Assembly: GCA_902782125.1 (NCBI GenBank)
Contig: CACZMA010000003.1
Location: 1 to 64,000, forward strand
Source: Oscillospiraceae bacterium
GTDB lineage: Bacteria > Bacillota > Clostridia > Saccharofermentanales > Saccharofermentanaceae
DNA: 64,000 bases
Direction of reading: 5' to 3'
This document shows, one piece after another, positions 1 to 9,416 of the stretch (the stretch's first letter is position 1; each line of letters opens with the position of its first letter). The position numbers were made by a program, and so were the translations under genes. Below the pieces are notes generated by a model, which saw nothing but the letters and a program-made list of their open reading frames with translations, was not told where the DNA came from and ran no database searches.

Positions 1-143
1 TTTGGCTCAATTACTCTTTTAAACTCAATTCTTAGAATTGAAAAGGTCCGTTATTACTTCAAGTTCTTGCATTCTATTCAATTTTCAAGGTGCGCGCCTT
101 AGCGGTTCAGCGGACATTTTGTTATATCCTTGCCGCAAAGTGC
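1..143 (-). other. probable rRNA operon leader (structural RNA gene lies beyond the left edge)
   Basis: Read on the minus strand, this stretch follows a strong promoter (150-178) and contains the block CACCTTGAAAATTGAATAG. That resembles the antitermination and processing leader found before 16S and 23S genes in Firmicutes. A short hairpin (TCAATTCT / AGAATTGA) lies nearer the edge. No open reading frame is convincing here. The position downstream of gyrA matches Bacillus subtilis, where rrnO follows gyrA. No mature rRNA is visible, so the identity of the transcript is inferred. Confidence 0.5.
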
Positions 144-149
144 TCGTTA

Positions 150-178
150 ATAATACGACATGAGTTTAATTAAGTCAA
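150..178 (-). promoter_or_regulatory. near-consensus sigma-A promoter, probably for an rRNA operon
   Basis: On the minus strand there is TTGACT (178-173), a 17-base spacer and TATTAT (155-150). It lies between the end of the carboxypeptidase gene and the rRNA-like leader, and points out of the window. No coding sequence follows within the window, which fits a stable RNA operon. Confidence 0.65.
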
Positions 179-240
179 GGAGTTTTTTAATTAATTTCAG
201 ACTTTTTTTCAAAAGCCTCAAAACCCTTTATCCGACTACA

Positions 241-1689
241 TCAGAAGAGGTCGCTGCTGCCGCCCGAATGCTTCTTCGCATGGCGCTTGCCTGCGGTCTT
301 CAGACGATGGATCCTTACTATAAGAATTATATTGATTACTATTATAGACAGCATGATCACGCCGATGACCAGAGATACTTCCTTGTTGCTCTTTACGAAC
401 AGCACGATAGGGGATTCCTGTGCGGGAGCCGCGGGAGCCGCTGCGCCGTCCGGCGTGACCGGAGCCTGCGTTCCGTCACCCGTATCGGGTGCCGTATCGA
501 TCGAAGGCATATAGGGAGCATCGCCCGGGAAATGTACGACGTTCAGTACGGGCTGCTGCGACTCGGGCGCATTGATGTACTTATAGTCTCCCGTCGTGCC
601 GGGGATGACAGATACGGGATCGTTCTCCCAGCATGCGAGATTGCCGTACGCAGTGATGGATGCCAGATACATCGTCGTATAGAAATAGTATTCCTGAGGA
701 ACGCCGCACATGGATACCATGAGCTCGTGTCCGTTCTCATTGACGGTATAGAGAGTGCAGCCCTTGCCGGCAGCATCGGTGGTGCCGGTCTTGCCGCCTA
801 CGATGGCTGCGAGGTGTGATTCGGTGCCGTTGGCTGTTTTCGAAGCGAGCCAGGGATCGAACAGAAGGTTGTTCGTGTTCTTAACGTAATTCCACGCGTC
901 AGCCTTGTGCATGCTCGTAGCGACGAACACGTGTGTCTGAGAACTGATGAGGATGTTGAAGTCCGGGTTCTCGGTGGCAGCGCACATCATGAGGCAAAGG
1001 TCATGCGCGGTCGTATAGTGGTTCTCGTCGTGGAGTCCGCAGGGATTCGTGAAGTGAGTTCCCGTGCAGCCGATGGTCTCTGCCCTGAGGTTCATGAGCG
1101 CCGCAAAGGCCTCGATCTTCCTGTTCGCGATAATGTTGTCCTGTGTATCGCCCAGCGTATCGAGCAGATACTGTGCAGTAACGCCGTCGCCGTTGACCGT
1201 ATCTCCGCCTGCGGGATATTTCTCGAAGAAAGCCTCGACGCATCCTTCAGCGAGGACATATGCGGCGTCGTTGCCCGAAGGAAGCATCAGTCCGTAAAGG
1301 AGCTCTGATACCTTGACCTTCTCGCCCACCTTGATGCCCATGACGGAAGAACCTTCCTCAACATAGGACATCGCGGTCTCTGAAGTGGTGAGCTGCGCGT
1401 CGAGATCCAGTATCTCAAGGCTCAGCATGCATGTCATGATCTTCGTCTGCGATGCCGGATAGATCTGTTCGTCCAGGTTCTGGCTGATGACGATCATGTC
1501 TGTGGTCTTGTCATAGACGCAGTAGGATGCGCAGTGAACGTCCGTAAGCGGCGGCACCGTTATCTCCGGCTGGCCGATATCCGCTGATATGAGTGTGCTC
1601 CCCGAACAGAGAATGACACCGGCGGTTATTATAGCCGCCAATGCCAGTGCCTGTAATCTCTTAAATGTACGAAGAGCACTTCTTCTCAT
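241..1689 (-). CDS. D-alanyl-D-alanine carboxypeptidase (peptidase S11, DacA/DacF type)
   Basis: This is a low-molecular-weight penicillin-binding protein that trims the terminal D-Ala from peptidoglycan stem peptides outside the membrane. The 482-residue product has an N-terminal signal segment (about residues 8-36). All three S11 motifs are present: SxxK as SQTK (Ser80, Lys83), SxN as SGN (138-140) and KTG (300-302). A hydrophobic C-terminal segment near 435-460 followed by a basic tail gives a second membrane anchor, where most relatives end in an amphipathic helix. The start codon overlaps the gyrA stop (TGATG), so translation is probably coupled. I see no clear intrinsic terminator before the downstream promoter at 150-178. 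Confidence 0.9.
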   Translation of the reverse strand: MRRSALRTFKRLQALALAAIITAGVILCSGSTLISADIGQPEITVPPLTDVHCASYCVYDKTTDMIVISQNLDEQIYPASQTKIMTCMLSLEILDLDAQLTTSETAMSYVEEGSSVMGIKVGEKVKVSELLYGLMLPSGNDAAYVLAEGCVEAFFEKYPAGGDTVNGDGVTAQYLLDTLGDTQDNIIANRKIEAFAALMNLRAETIGCTGTHFTNPCGLHDENHYTTAHDLCLMMCAATENPDFNILISSQTHVFVATSMHKADAWNYVKNTNNLLFDPWLASKTANGTESHLAAIVGGKTGTTDAAGKGCTLYTVNENGHELMVSMCGVPQEYYFYTTMYLASITAYGNLACWENDPVSVIPGTTGDYKYINAPESQQPVLNVVHFPGDAPYMPSIDTAPDTGDGTQAPVTPDGAAAPAAPAQESPIVLFVKSNKEVSLVIGVIMLSIIVINIILIVRIHRLKTAGKRHAKKHSGGSSDLF

Positions 1690-4301
1690 CAGGATTCACC
1701 GTCTCCGTTATCACCTGCTGCATCAGGTGCTTCGCCTTCAGGTGCGTCTGCGCCTTCAGCCTGTGCCTCGCCTTCAGCTTCCACCGGCTCCTCTTCCTCG
1801 TGGTCAGCAAGCGCGAAGTCTACGATCTGTGCGGTCTTGGACTTCATGAGCCTTACGCCCGAAGTAGCTCTGGAGAGCGTGGGGATCTCGGAAGCGGATA
1901 CTCTGATGATGACGCCCTGGCTCGTGATGATGAGGAGGTCGTTATCGTCCGTGACGGATGTGGTACCGACGAGCCTTCCGGTCTTCTCGCTGACCTTGTA
2001 GGTGATGATACCCTTACCGCCTCTTGTCTGTGTTCTGTAATCGTCGATCTTGGATCTCTTGCCGTAACCCATCTCTGAGATAACGAGGATCTCCTTATCG
2101 GGATCGACGGGCTCCATGCCTACGACTTCATCGTCGTCTGCAAGCTTCATGGCGCGGACGCCGGAAGCCGTTCTTCCCATGTCACGCGCATCGTCAGAAT
2201 TGAACCTGATCGCCTTGCCGCTCGCGGATACAACGATGACTTCCTGGCCTGCCCTTGTGAGCTGGACCGCTACAACGCTGTCTCCTTCACGGATCCTTGT
2301 GGCGATGAGACCGTTCCTGTTGATGTTCGCATACTTGGAGATGGCAGTCTTCTTGATGATGCCGTTCTTCGTTACCATCGTAAGGAAGAGGTCTTCGTTC
2401 TCGAAATCATCCACCGGGATGATGTTCCTGATGTTTTCGCCTTCCGCCATGTTGAGGAGGTTAACGAGAGCCGTTCCTCTCGAAGATCTGGACAGAGTCT
2501 CAGGGATCTTATAGCCCTTGATCTTGAATACGCGTCCGGTATTGGTGAAGCAGAGCAGGTACTTGTGGGTGGTCGTGGTAAGGATCTTCTCGACGTAGTC
2601 CTCTTCTCTGGTGGACTGTCCGGAGATCCCTCTGCCGCCCCTGTGCTGTGCCTTGTATGTATCGATCCTCTGACGCTTGATGTATCCGAAGTGTGTGAGG
2701 GTAACAACGATGTCCTCTTCCTGGATCAGCGACTCGTCGTCGATGTCGTCGAAGGAACCGTATACGATCTCGGTTAATCTCGGAGTAGCGTACTTGTTCT
2801 TGATCGCAGTGAGCTCATCCTTGATGATGCCGTCGAGGATGGTCTTATCGGAGAGTACCTGATGGAAGTATTCGATCTCCTTTGTAAGAGCTTCGATCTC
2901 CGCCTCGAGCTTCTCTCTCTCGAGTCCTGTCAGACGGCCGAGTCTCATGTCGACGATCTGCTGTGCCTGCTTATCGGACAGTCCGAATCTCTCGCACATC
3001 CTGTCCTTTGCCTCGGGCTCGGTCCTGGATGATCTGATTATCGAGATGATCTCGTCGATGTGGTCGATCGCGATGAGGAGGCCTTCGTCGATGTGGCGTT
3101 TAGCCTCATCCTTCTCGAGGTCATATCTCGTACGGCGCGTAACGACGTCTTCCTGGTGTGCGATGTAGTAGCTGAGAGCTTCTCTCAGGCCGACCAGCTT
3201 AGGCTCAAGCTTACCCTGCTCGTCAGGTACGAGCGCGAGCATGTTCGCGCAGCACGCCTCCTGAAGGGAGCAGTTCTTGTAGAGCTGGTTGAGAACGACG
3301 TCGGGGTTGGCATCCTTCTTGATCTCGATGACGATCCTGACCTGTTCGTTACGGTCGGATTCATCTCTTAAGCCGGAGATGCCTTCGACCTTCTTCTCCT
3401 TAACGAGGTCAGCCATCCTCTCGATGAGCCTTGCCTTGTTGACCGCATAGGGGATGTCGTGGATGATGATCCTCGTTCTTCCCGCGTGATCTTCGATCTC
3501 TGCGTGAGCTCTTACCACGATACGGCCCTTACCGGTAGTATAAGCATCCCTGATGCCCGATGTGCCGAGGATCATGCCGCCCGTCGGGAAGTCAGGTCCC
3601 TTGATGACAGTCATGAGCTCTTCTACGGATACGTCAGGGTTATCCACCATCATGATGCAGCCGTCGATGACCTCGCCCAGATTGTGGGGCGGGATGTTCG
3701 TAGCCATACCTACCGCGATTCCGACACCGCCGTTAACGAGGAAGTTCGGGAATCTGGAAGGAAGAGCCACCGGCTCCATCTCGTGTTCGTCGAAGTTAGG
3801 TCTGAAGTCTACTGTGTTCTTGTTGATGTCGCGCATCATCTCGAGCGCGATCTTATCAAGCCTTGCCTCCGTATAACGGTAAGCAGCCGGCGGGTCACCG
3901 TCCAATGAACCGAAGTTGCCGTGTCCGTCAACGAGCGGATGTCTCAGGGAGAAATCCTGCGCGAGTCTTACGAGAGCATCGTAAACGGATGCGTCGCCGT
4001 GAGGATGGAAACGACCGAGAACGTCACCGATCGTGGTAGCGCACTTACGGTACGGCTTATCGGGAGTGAATCCCTGGGTATACATCGAATAAAGTATCCT
4101 TCTGTGAACCGGCTTCATGCCGTCTCTGATATCAGGGAGGGCACGGTCGGAGATAACGCTCATCGCATAGTCGATGAATGACTTCCTCATCTCGCCGTCG
4201 AGATCTACGGGAATTATCGTTGTCTGCTCCGACTTGAACGCTTCGTCCATCGAGGCTTCCTGAGCCTGTCTGGCGAGCTTCTTATCATCACTTTCAGCCA
4301 T
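1689..4301 (-). CDS. gyrA: DNA gyrase subunit A
   Basis: This is the breakage-reunion subunit of gyrase, which introduces negative supercoils together with GyrB (not in this window). The catalytic Tyr lies in YRYTEARL. The GyrA box of the C-terminal propeller appears as HRGGRGIS, with a related TRGGKG repeat later, which favours GyrA over ParC. The protein ends in a long acidic tail. I chose the ATG at 4301 because GGAGG lies 6 bases upstream; an in-frame codon at 4337 has no such site. The quinolone-pocket motif reads HGDASVYD, with Ala at the position of E. coli Ser83 and Ser at the next. The gene overlaps the carboxypeptidase gene downstream. Confidence 0.97.
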   Translation of the reverse strand: MAESDDKKLARQAQEASMDEAFKSEQTTIIPVDLDGEMRKSFIDYAMSVISDRALPDIRDGMKPVHRRILYSMYTQGFTPDKPYRKCATTIGDVLGRFHPHGDASVYDALVRLAQDFSLRHPLVDGHGNFGSLDGDPPAAYRYTEARLDKIALEMMRDINKNTVDFRPNFDEHEMEPVALPSRFPNFLVNGGVGIAVGMATNIPPHNLGEVIDGCIMMVDNPDVSVEELMTVIKGPDFPTGGMILGTSGIRDAYTTGKGRIVVRAHAEIEDHAGRTRIIIHDIPYAVNKARLIERMADLVKEKKVEGISGLRDESDRNEQVRIVIEIKKDANPDVVLNQLYKNCSLQEACCANMLALVPDEQGKLEPKLVGLREALSYYIAHQEDVVTRRTRYDLEKDEAKRHIDEGLLIAIDHIDEIISIIRSSRTEPEAKDRMCERFGLSDKQAQQIVDMRLGRLTGLEREKLEAEIEALTKEIEYFHQVLSDKTILDGIIKDELTAIKNKYATPRLTEIVYGSFDDIDDESLIQEEDIVVTLTHFGYIKRQRIDTYKAQHRGGRGISGQSTREEDYVEKILTTTTHKYLLCFTNTGRVFKIKGYKIPETLSRSSRGTALVNLLNMAEGENIRNIIPVDDFENEDLFLTMVTKNGIIKKTAISKYANINRNGLIATRIREGDSVVAVQLTRAGQEVIVVSASGKAIRFNSDDARDMGRTASGVRAMKLADDDEVVGMEPVDPDKEILVISEMGYGKRSKIDDYRTQTRGGKGIITYKVSEKTGRLVGTTSVTDDNDLLIITSQGVIIRVSASEIPTLSRATSGVRLMKSKTAQIVDFALADHEEEEPVEAEGEAQAEGADAPEGEAPDAAGDNGDGES

Positions 4302-4357
4302 ATCTAACCTCCGCGTTCCGCTCAAAGGACGGAACAAAATATAACATAAACTTTAGT

Positions 4358-4366
4358 ATTATATCA
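4358..4366 (-). promoter_or_regulatory. candidate extended -10 promoter for gyrA
   Basis: On the minus strand TGATATAAT fits the extended -10 pattern TGnTATAAT. It lies about 57 bases before the gyrA start, in a very AT-rich gap. No good -35 box is seen. A GC-alternating block (ACGCGTACGCGCGT, 4374-4387) occupies the -35 area and could be a protein-binding site. Confidence 0.4.
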
Positions 4367-4419
4367 TAATTAAACGCGTACGCGCGTGTAAATATTATAA
4401 TATATAAGGCAATTTTGGT

Positions 4420-5280
4420 TTAAAGGGGTTCTTTGGCCGGAGTGCCTGCTTTTCTGGGATATCTGGGAGGCGTCGGGCGCACCTTGCGGATGACCACGAT
4501 GGTCCTCTCCATGTCCGTTCCGGGCAGAGTGAAGGTATCCGTCTTCTCGATCGTGCCTCCGAGCGTGGCTATAGCCTTGGCAGCATCCGCCACCTCTTCT
4601 TCGGCATGTCCCTTCATGGCCAGGAACACTCCCCCGACCTTCACAAAGGGCAGGCAGTATTCTGCCAGTACCGGAAGCCTTGCCACGGCACGCGCCGTTA
4701 CCACGTCGTATCTCTCGCGATATCTCTTGTCTCTTCCGCCGTCCTCGGCCCTCGTGTGCACGAGCGATACTTTCTCAAGGCCGAGCCTCTCCGTGACCTC
4801 TCCGAGGAAATTAAGCCTCTTAGCGAGCGAATCCATGAGCGTCACATCCAGCTCCGGCATGGATATCTTAAGGGGCAGACCGGGGAATCCCGCGCCCGTT
4901 CCGACGTCCGCGAGCCTTATGGTCTTGCCTGAGGCCTTCTCTTCTTCGGCGCGTATATAGGGGCAGAGCGTGAGCGAGTCGATAAAATGCTTCATCGCTA
5001 TCCCCTGCTCGTCGTCTACTGCGGTAAGGTTCATCACCTTGTTCTTCTCACGGAGCATCGAGGCATAGATCTGGAACGAACGTATCTCCTCGGCTGAGAG
5101 CGGCACGCTGATCTCTGGTGCCTGCGACTCCAGGATAGGAGCTACCTCCACGGGTTCTTCCTTCTCCGTGACTTCCGTCTGTCCGTCAGCTTTGATCTCG
5201 ACTCTCTTGGGGAGGGTCTTCCTGAGCCTTTCTATGTCAGCCTTCGTAAGAGGCTTCCTCTTAAACGGTTTCTCCTGCAT
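4420..5280 (-). CDS. rsmG: 16S rRNA (guanine527-N7)-methyltransferase RsmG, N-terminally extended
   Basis: This is the SAM-dependent methyltransferase for G527 of 16S rRNA. The SAM-binding loop is GTGAGFPGLPLKI, and the NLTA and HFIDSL motifs typical of GidB/RsmG precede it. At 286 residues it is longer than the usual 210-240. The extra part is a charged, Lys/Arg-rich and then acidic N-terminal stretch of roughly 60 residues without a recognised domain. The start overlaps the last 20 bases of mnmG, and an AAGGAG-like site lies upstream within mnmG. It is the last gene of the mnmE-mnmG-rsmG block before gyrA. Confidence 0.93.
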   Translation of the reverse strand: MQEKPFKRKPLTKADIERLRKTLPKRVEIKADGQTEVTEKEEPVEVAPILESQAPEISVPLSAEEIRSFQIYASMLREKNKVMNLTAVDDEQGIAMKHFIDSLTLCPYIRAEEEKASGKTIRLADVGTGAGFPGLPLKISMPELDVTLMDSLAKRLNFLGEVTERLGLEKVSLVHTRAEDGGRDKRYRERYDVVTARAVARLPVLAEYCLPFVKVGGVFLAMKGHAEEEVADAAKAIATLGGTIEKTDTFTLPGTDMERTIVVIRKVRPTPPRYPRKAGTPAKEPL

Positions 5281-7210
5281 CTCCTGATCTCCTTCTCCTC
5301 TGTTCGAGCCACACGATGAGCACCTCGCAGTCAGCGGGCGACACGCCTGAGATCCTTGACGCCCTGCCGACGTTCTCAGGCTTCATTGCATTAAGCTTCT
5401 GTGCAGCTTCTATCCTCAATCCCTTTATCTCGGAATAATCAACGTCCTCCGGGAGCGCGATCTTCTCTAGCCCCTTGAACTTCTTTATCTTCTCTTCCTC
5501 GAGCGCCAGGTATCCCTCATACTTGATGTCCGTCTCGCACGAGAACACGACGTCTGACGGGAGCTCCGGCCTGTCCTTATCGAAAGGCTTCAGATCCTCA
5601 TACGTCACTCCCGGACGCTTGATCAGTTCTGCCAGGGACACACCGGACTTCGGCGTGTTCTGACCTCTGGCTTCGAGCATCGCCCCGAGTTCTTCCGTCG
5701 GTGCCACGAACATTCCCTTGAGTCTCTCTGTCTCCTTGCGGACGGCGTCCATTTTCGCGCAGAAGCGTGCGTATCGCTCGTCGTCTATAAGGCCGATCTC
5801 ATGTCCTACGGGAGTCAGCCTGGAGTCAGCGTTGTCCTGCCTCAGGAAGAGCCTGTACTCGGCGCGCGACGTCATCATGCGGTAGGGTTCGTTCGTACCC
5901 TTGGTAACGAGATCGTCTATGAGGACTCCGATATAGCCCTGCGACCTGTCTATGATAACGGGATCCCTGCCAAGAACCTTCATCGCGGCGTTGATGCCTG
6001 CGACTATGCCCTGCCCTGCGGCTTCCTCATAACCCGAGGATCCGTTGATCTGACCTGCGGTAAAAAGAGACGGCACTATCCTGGATTCGAGCGATGCCTT
6101 CAGCGAGAGCGGATCGACGAGATCGTACTCGATCGCATAAGCGCTCCTCTGTATCACTGCATGCTCGAGGCCGGGAAGCGAGTGCACCATCTTCTCCTGA
6201 ACTTCTTCGGGAAGCGAGGTGGAGAATCCCTGCAGATACATCTCGTTGGTGTGCAAGCCCATAGGCTCGACGAAGATCTGATGTCTGGGCTTATCCTTGA
6301 ACCTCATGAACTTGTCTTCTATGGAAGGGCAGTATCTGGGGCCTATGCCCTTGATGACACCGCTGTACAGAGGCGACCTGGACATGTTGGAGCTGATGAT
6401 CTCCTTTGTCTCTTCCGTGGTCCACACGGACCAGCAGGGCGTCTGCTCCTCGGAAGGCTTCGGGCGTATCCCGTTCATCTCGTTATCGTATGAGAACGGG
6501 GGAACGTCGTCCTCACCGTCCTGTCTTGTCATCTTTGTAAAATCGCAGCTTCTCGAATTGACCCTTACCGGCGTGCCCGTCTTGAACCTCAATATCGGGA
6601 TGCCGAGACCTGCAAGGCTGGCAGACAGTCCCTCCGAGCGGGGCAGTCCGTCGGGGCCGCTCTCGGTTATGACTTCGCCTCTGATCGTGCGCGATTCCAT
6701 GTATGTTCCGGAGCAGATGACCACGGCCCTGGCGCCGTATACCGCGTTGCCTGCCGTCATTACTCCTGATGCGGCACCTGTATCATCTGTCAGAAGGCAA
6801 GTCACGTGTGCCTGTCTTATCGTGAGATTATCCAGGTTCTCCAATGCGAATCTCATCTCGACCGAGTACATGCTGCGGTCCATCTGGGCTCTGGGCGAGA
6901 ATACCGCAGGGCCCTTGGTCCTGTTGAGCATCCTCATCTGCACTGCACACTTGTCTGCGATCTTGCCCATGATGCCGCCCAATGCATCGACCTCTCTTAC
7001 GAGCTGGCCCTTGGACGTTCCGCCGATACTGGGATTGCACGGGAGGTTTGCAAGACTGTCGAGCGCTAAGGTGAACAGGATCGTCTTAAGACCCAGCTTG
7101 GCGCAGGCATGAGCAGCTTCGCAGCCGGCATGTCCCGCACCCACGACCGCTACATCATAATCGCCGGCATGATAGCTCAGTTCTTTTGAGAGCGCTTCTT
7201 CTACAGTCAT
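5261..7210 (-). CDS. mnmG: tRNA uridine-5-carboxymethylaminomethyl modification enzyme MnmG (GidA)
   Basis: This FAD-dependent partner of MnmE installs the cmnm5 group on the wobble uridine of certain tRNAs, using methylene-tetrahydrofolate and NADH. The FAD-binding motif is VVGAGHAGCEAA near residue 23, followed by PCNPSIGGTSKG, which is diagnostic of the family. The 649-residue length is close to the family norm (about 620-640), with a slightly longer N-terminus. Only one base separates the mnmE stop from this ATG (TAACATG), and the 3' end overlaps rsmG, so the three genes are translated as a unit. Confidence 0.96.
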   Translation of the reverse strand: MTVEEALSKELSYHAGDYDVAVVGAGHAGCEAAHACAKLGLKTILFTLALDSLANLPCNPSIGGTSKGQLVREVDALGGIMGKIADKCAVQMRMLNRTKGPAVFSPRAQMDRSMYSVEMRFALENLDNLTIRQAHVTCLLTDDTGAASGVMTAGNAVYGARAVVICSGTYMESRTIRGEVITESGPDGLPRSEGLSASLAGLGIPILRFKTGTPVRVNSRSCDFTKMTRQDGEDDVPPFSYDNEMNGIRPKPSEEQTPCWSVWTTEETKEIISSNMSRSPLYSGVIKGIGPRYCPSIEDKFMRFKDKPRHQIFVEPMGLHTNEMYLQGFSTSLPEEVQEKMVHSLPGLEHAVIQRSAYAIEYDLVDPLSLKASLESRIVPSLFTAGQINGSSGYEEAAGQGIVAGINAAMKVLGRDPVIIDRSQGYIGVLIDDLVTKGTNEPYRMMTSRAEYRLFLRQDNADSRLTPVGHEIGLIDDERYARFCAKMDAVRKETERLKGMFVAPTEELGAMLEARGQNTPKSGVSLAELIKRPGVTYEDLKPFDKDRPELPSDVVFSCETDIKYEGYLALEEEKIKKFKGLEKIALPEDVDYSEIKGLRIEAAQKLNAMKPENVGRASRISGVSPADCEVLIVWLEQRRRRSGDAGETV

Positions 7211-7211
7211 G

Positions 7212-8645
7212 TTATTTGCCTATGCAGAATCTTGAGAAGATGGTATCTGCCAGTGATGCCGATACCGTCTTGCCCGTAACCTCACCTATCTCATCAAGAC
7301 ATGATCTTAAGACTGCGGAACATATCTCGATACCTGCGGAATCTGCCATGGCATCTATCGCGGTATCAAGGTCCTTAAGCGCTGACTTAAGCCTGTCGTA
7401 ATGTCTGCTGTTGGTAATGAGAAGACCTTCTTCCTGTCTTCCGCCCAGAGACTCATAGTATTCCCTTATGACGTCTTCGAGCTTGTCTATATTGAGTTCC
7501 TCTTCAGCCGATACTGAGATGAACCTCGTGATGCCCATATCTTCAAGGGCGTCTCTTATCTCTTCTTCACGCGGATTCTCGCCTTCGTCGCTCTTAGTAA
7601 ACACACCGGTGATGTATTCTCCTCCGATGTCCTCGGCGAGCTCTGATACGCCCGTCACGGCGTCTTCGACGGATATGTCCGGAGCAATCATGTAGAACAC
7701 GAGATCGGCGTTCCTTCCCGCATCCATCGCGCGGCCTATGCCTATCGACTCGATGAAGTCCTCGGTCTTGCGGAGGCCGGCGGTATCGATGAGCGTTACG
7801 GGGATGCCGTCAACATCCACTGCCGTCTCTATCGTATCTCTCGTGGTGCCTGCGACCTCTGTTACGATCGCGCGGTCGAAGCCCGTCAGCGTGTTAAGGA
7901 GCGTGCTCTTGCCGCTGTTCGGAAGTCCTATCAGGGCGACCCTCATCCTCTCGGACAAGATCCTTCCCTTGGTATAGCCTTCGCAGAGGTTATACAGGAC
8001 CTCGCGCTGCTCCTTCATGGTGTTGACGACCTTGCTGATATCTTCCTTCTCGCTCTCGGTATCGTCTTCGTCGTGGTCGAATTCCACGAGCATCTCGATC
8101 AGCGCCATCGCACCGTAGAGCTCGTCTTCTATTGTTTTGATGGTCTTGGCAAGCTTGCCCGTCATAAGGCTGTCTGCAGCCTTAAGCTGGCGCTCCGATT
8201 CGGAATTGATGACATCCATGACGGCCTCTGCCGAAGCCAGGCTCATCTTGCCGTTGATGAAAGCTCTTCTCGAGAACTCTCCCGGGTATGCGAGCCTTAT
8301 GCCGCAGATGCCCAGACAGCGTAAGATCTCCTGCTTCACGGCAGATGATCCGTGACAGGAGATCTCTATCATCTCTTCACCCGTATATGAGTGCGGATTT
8401 GCAAAATGGGTAAATACGACCTCGTCGACGGTCTCGCCGCTCGTCGGGTCTACGACCTGTCCGTATGCGCAGGAATAGCCGGGAAGCTCTGACAGGAGCT
8501 TATAGTCTCCGCCGGATCTTACTATGCGGGCACATCTGTCCGCCAATACTCCGCATCCGTCGCCGGATACTCTTATTACTGCAATCCCTGAGATACCCGC
8601 AGGTGTCGAGCAGGCGCAAATGGGTTCGTCGTCATACGCGTACAT
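7212..8645 (-). CDS. mnmE: tRNA modification GTPase MnmE (TrmE)
   Basis: This potassium-activated GTPase forms the tRNA wobble-uridine modification complex with MnmG. The N-terminal folate-binding domain begins with the typical STPAGISGIAVIRVSG pattern. The inserted G domain shows G1 GLPNSGKS, G3 DTAGL and a G4 motif reading TKSD instead of the common NKxD. The protein ends in the conserved CIGK tetrapeptide with the essential Cys. The gene sits between jag and mnmG, as is standard in Firmicutes. Confidence 0.96.
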   Translation of the reverse strand: MYAYDDEPICACSTPAGISGIAVIRVSGDGCGVLADRCARIVRSGGDYKLLSELPGYSCAYGQVVDPTSGETVDEVVFTHFANPHSYTGEEMIEISCHGSSAVKQEILRCLGICGIRLAYPGEFSRRAFINGKMSLASAEAVMDVINSESERQLKAADSLMTGKLAKTIKTIEDELYGAMALIEMLVEFDHDEDDTESEKEDISKVVNTMKEQREVLYNLCEGYTKGRILSERMRVALIGLPNSGKSTLLNTLTGFDRAIVTEVAGTTRDTIETAVDVDGIPVTLIDTAGLRKTEDFIESIGIGRAMDAGRNADLVFYMIAPDISVEDAVTGVSELAEDIGGEYITGVFTKSDEGENPREEEIRDALEDMGITRFISVSAEEELNIDKLEDVIREYYESLGGRQEEGLLITNSRHYDRLKSALKDLDTAIDAMADSAGIEICSAVLRSCLDEIGEVTGKTVSASLADTIFSRFCIGK

Positions 8646-8670
8646 CAGTTATGGCCCGCGGACTTAAGTA

Positions 8671-9390
8671 TTACTCTTCAGAAGCGGGCTCTACGACTAC
8701 TGATCTAGAAGGCTCGTCACCCTCGCTGTGTGTCGTAACGCCCTTTACGTCCTGGAGATAGGAGTGAACGATCCTTCTCTCGGAAGGGCTCATGGGCTCC
8801 ATGATGAATCTCTTGCCGGACTTTCTTACCTTGAATACAGCCTTGTCTGCAAGACCCTTGATGACCTGCTCTCTGTGCTTCCTGTAACCGCCGACATCGA
8901 GGTGAACGTGTACTCTGCCCTCGCTGTGCTTGTTTGCGATGAGGTTGGTCATATAAGAGATAGCCTCGAGTGTCTCACCGTGGCGGCCGATGGCAGCACC
9001 GCAGTCAGAACCTGAGACTGAGATATAGATGGTGTCTTCTTCTCTGTAGGAATCCATGTTGCCGTGGATGCCGATGCCGGAGAGCACTTCTGCTACGAAG
9101 TTGACTGCAGCATCTTCTGCCTCGGATACGGCATCGCCCTCGAAATTCTCGTCGTCGCCGTAGTATGTGTCATCCTCTTCTTCCGCAGGAGCCTGAGCCT
9201 CTGCCTCTTCGGGTGCGTCATAGGTAACCTTTACCTCAGCATCCTTCTTACCTACACCGAGGAAACCGCCTGCAACACCTTCGCTGATAACTTCGATCTT
9301 TGCATCTTCCTTTGCGCAGCCGAGTTCAGCGATCGCTGCCTCTACTGCTTCATCGACTGTTGCTGCTGTCTTTATAACTGTCTTTTCCAT
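8671..9390 (-). CDS. khpB: RNA-binding protein Jag/KhpB (Jag-N, KH and R3H domains)
   Basis: This small RNA-binding protein, also called EloR or SpoIIIJ-associated protein, links cell elongation to RNA metabolism in other Firmicutes. The order is a Jag-N domain (about residues 1-55), an acidic linker, a KH domain with the GxxG loop AIGRHGET, and a C-terminal R3H domain with SPSERRIVHSYL. It follows yidC by 26 bases on the same transcript, the usual spoIIIJ-jag pair. Confidence 0.93.
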   Translation of the reverse strand: MEKTVIKTAATVDEAVEAAIAELGCAKEDAKIEVISEGVAGGFLGVGKKDAEVKVTYDAPEEAEAQAPAEEEDDTYYGDDENFEGDAVSEAEDAAVNFVAEVLSGIGIHGNMDSYREEDTIYISVSGSDCGAAIGRHGETLEAISYMTNLIANKHSEGRVHVHLDVGGYRKHREQVIKGLADKAVFKVRKSGKRFIMEPMSPSERRIVHSYLQDVKGVTTHSEGDEPSRSVVVEPASEE

Positions 9391-9416
9391 ATTTGAGATC
9401 CTCCGTGAAAGGTTGA

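Noticed and set aside
4338..4419. Replication origin near gyrA/rsmG
   Set aside because: The gap is AT-rich, but I see no DnaA boxes and dnaA/dnaN are absent. It is treated as the gyrA promoter region.
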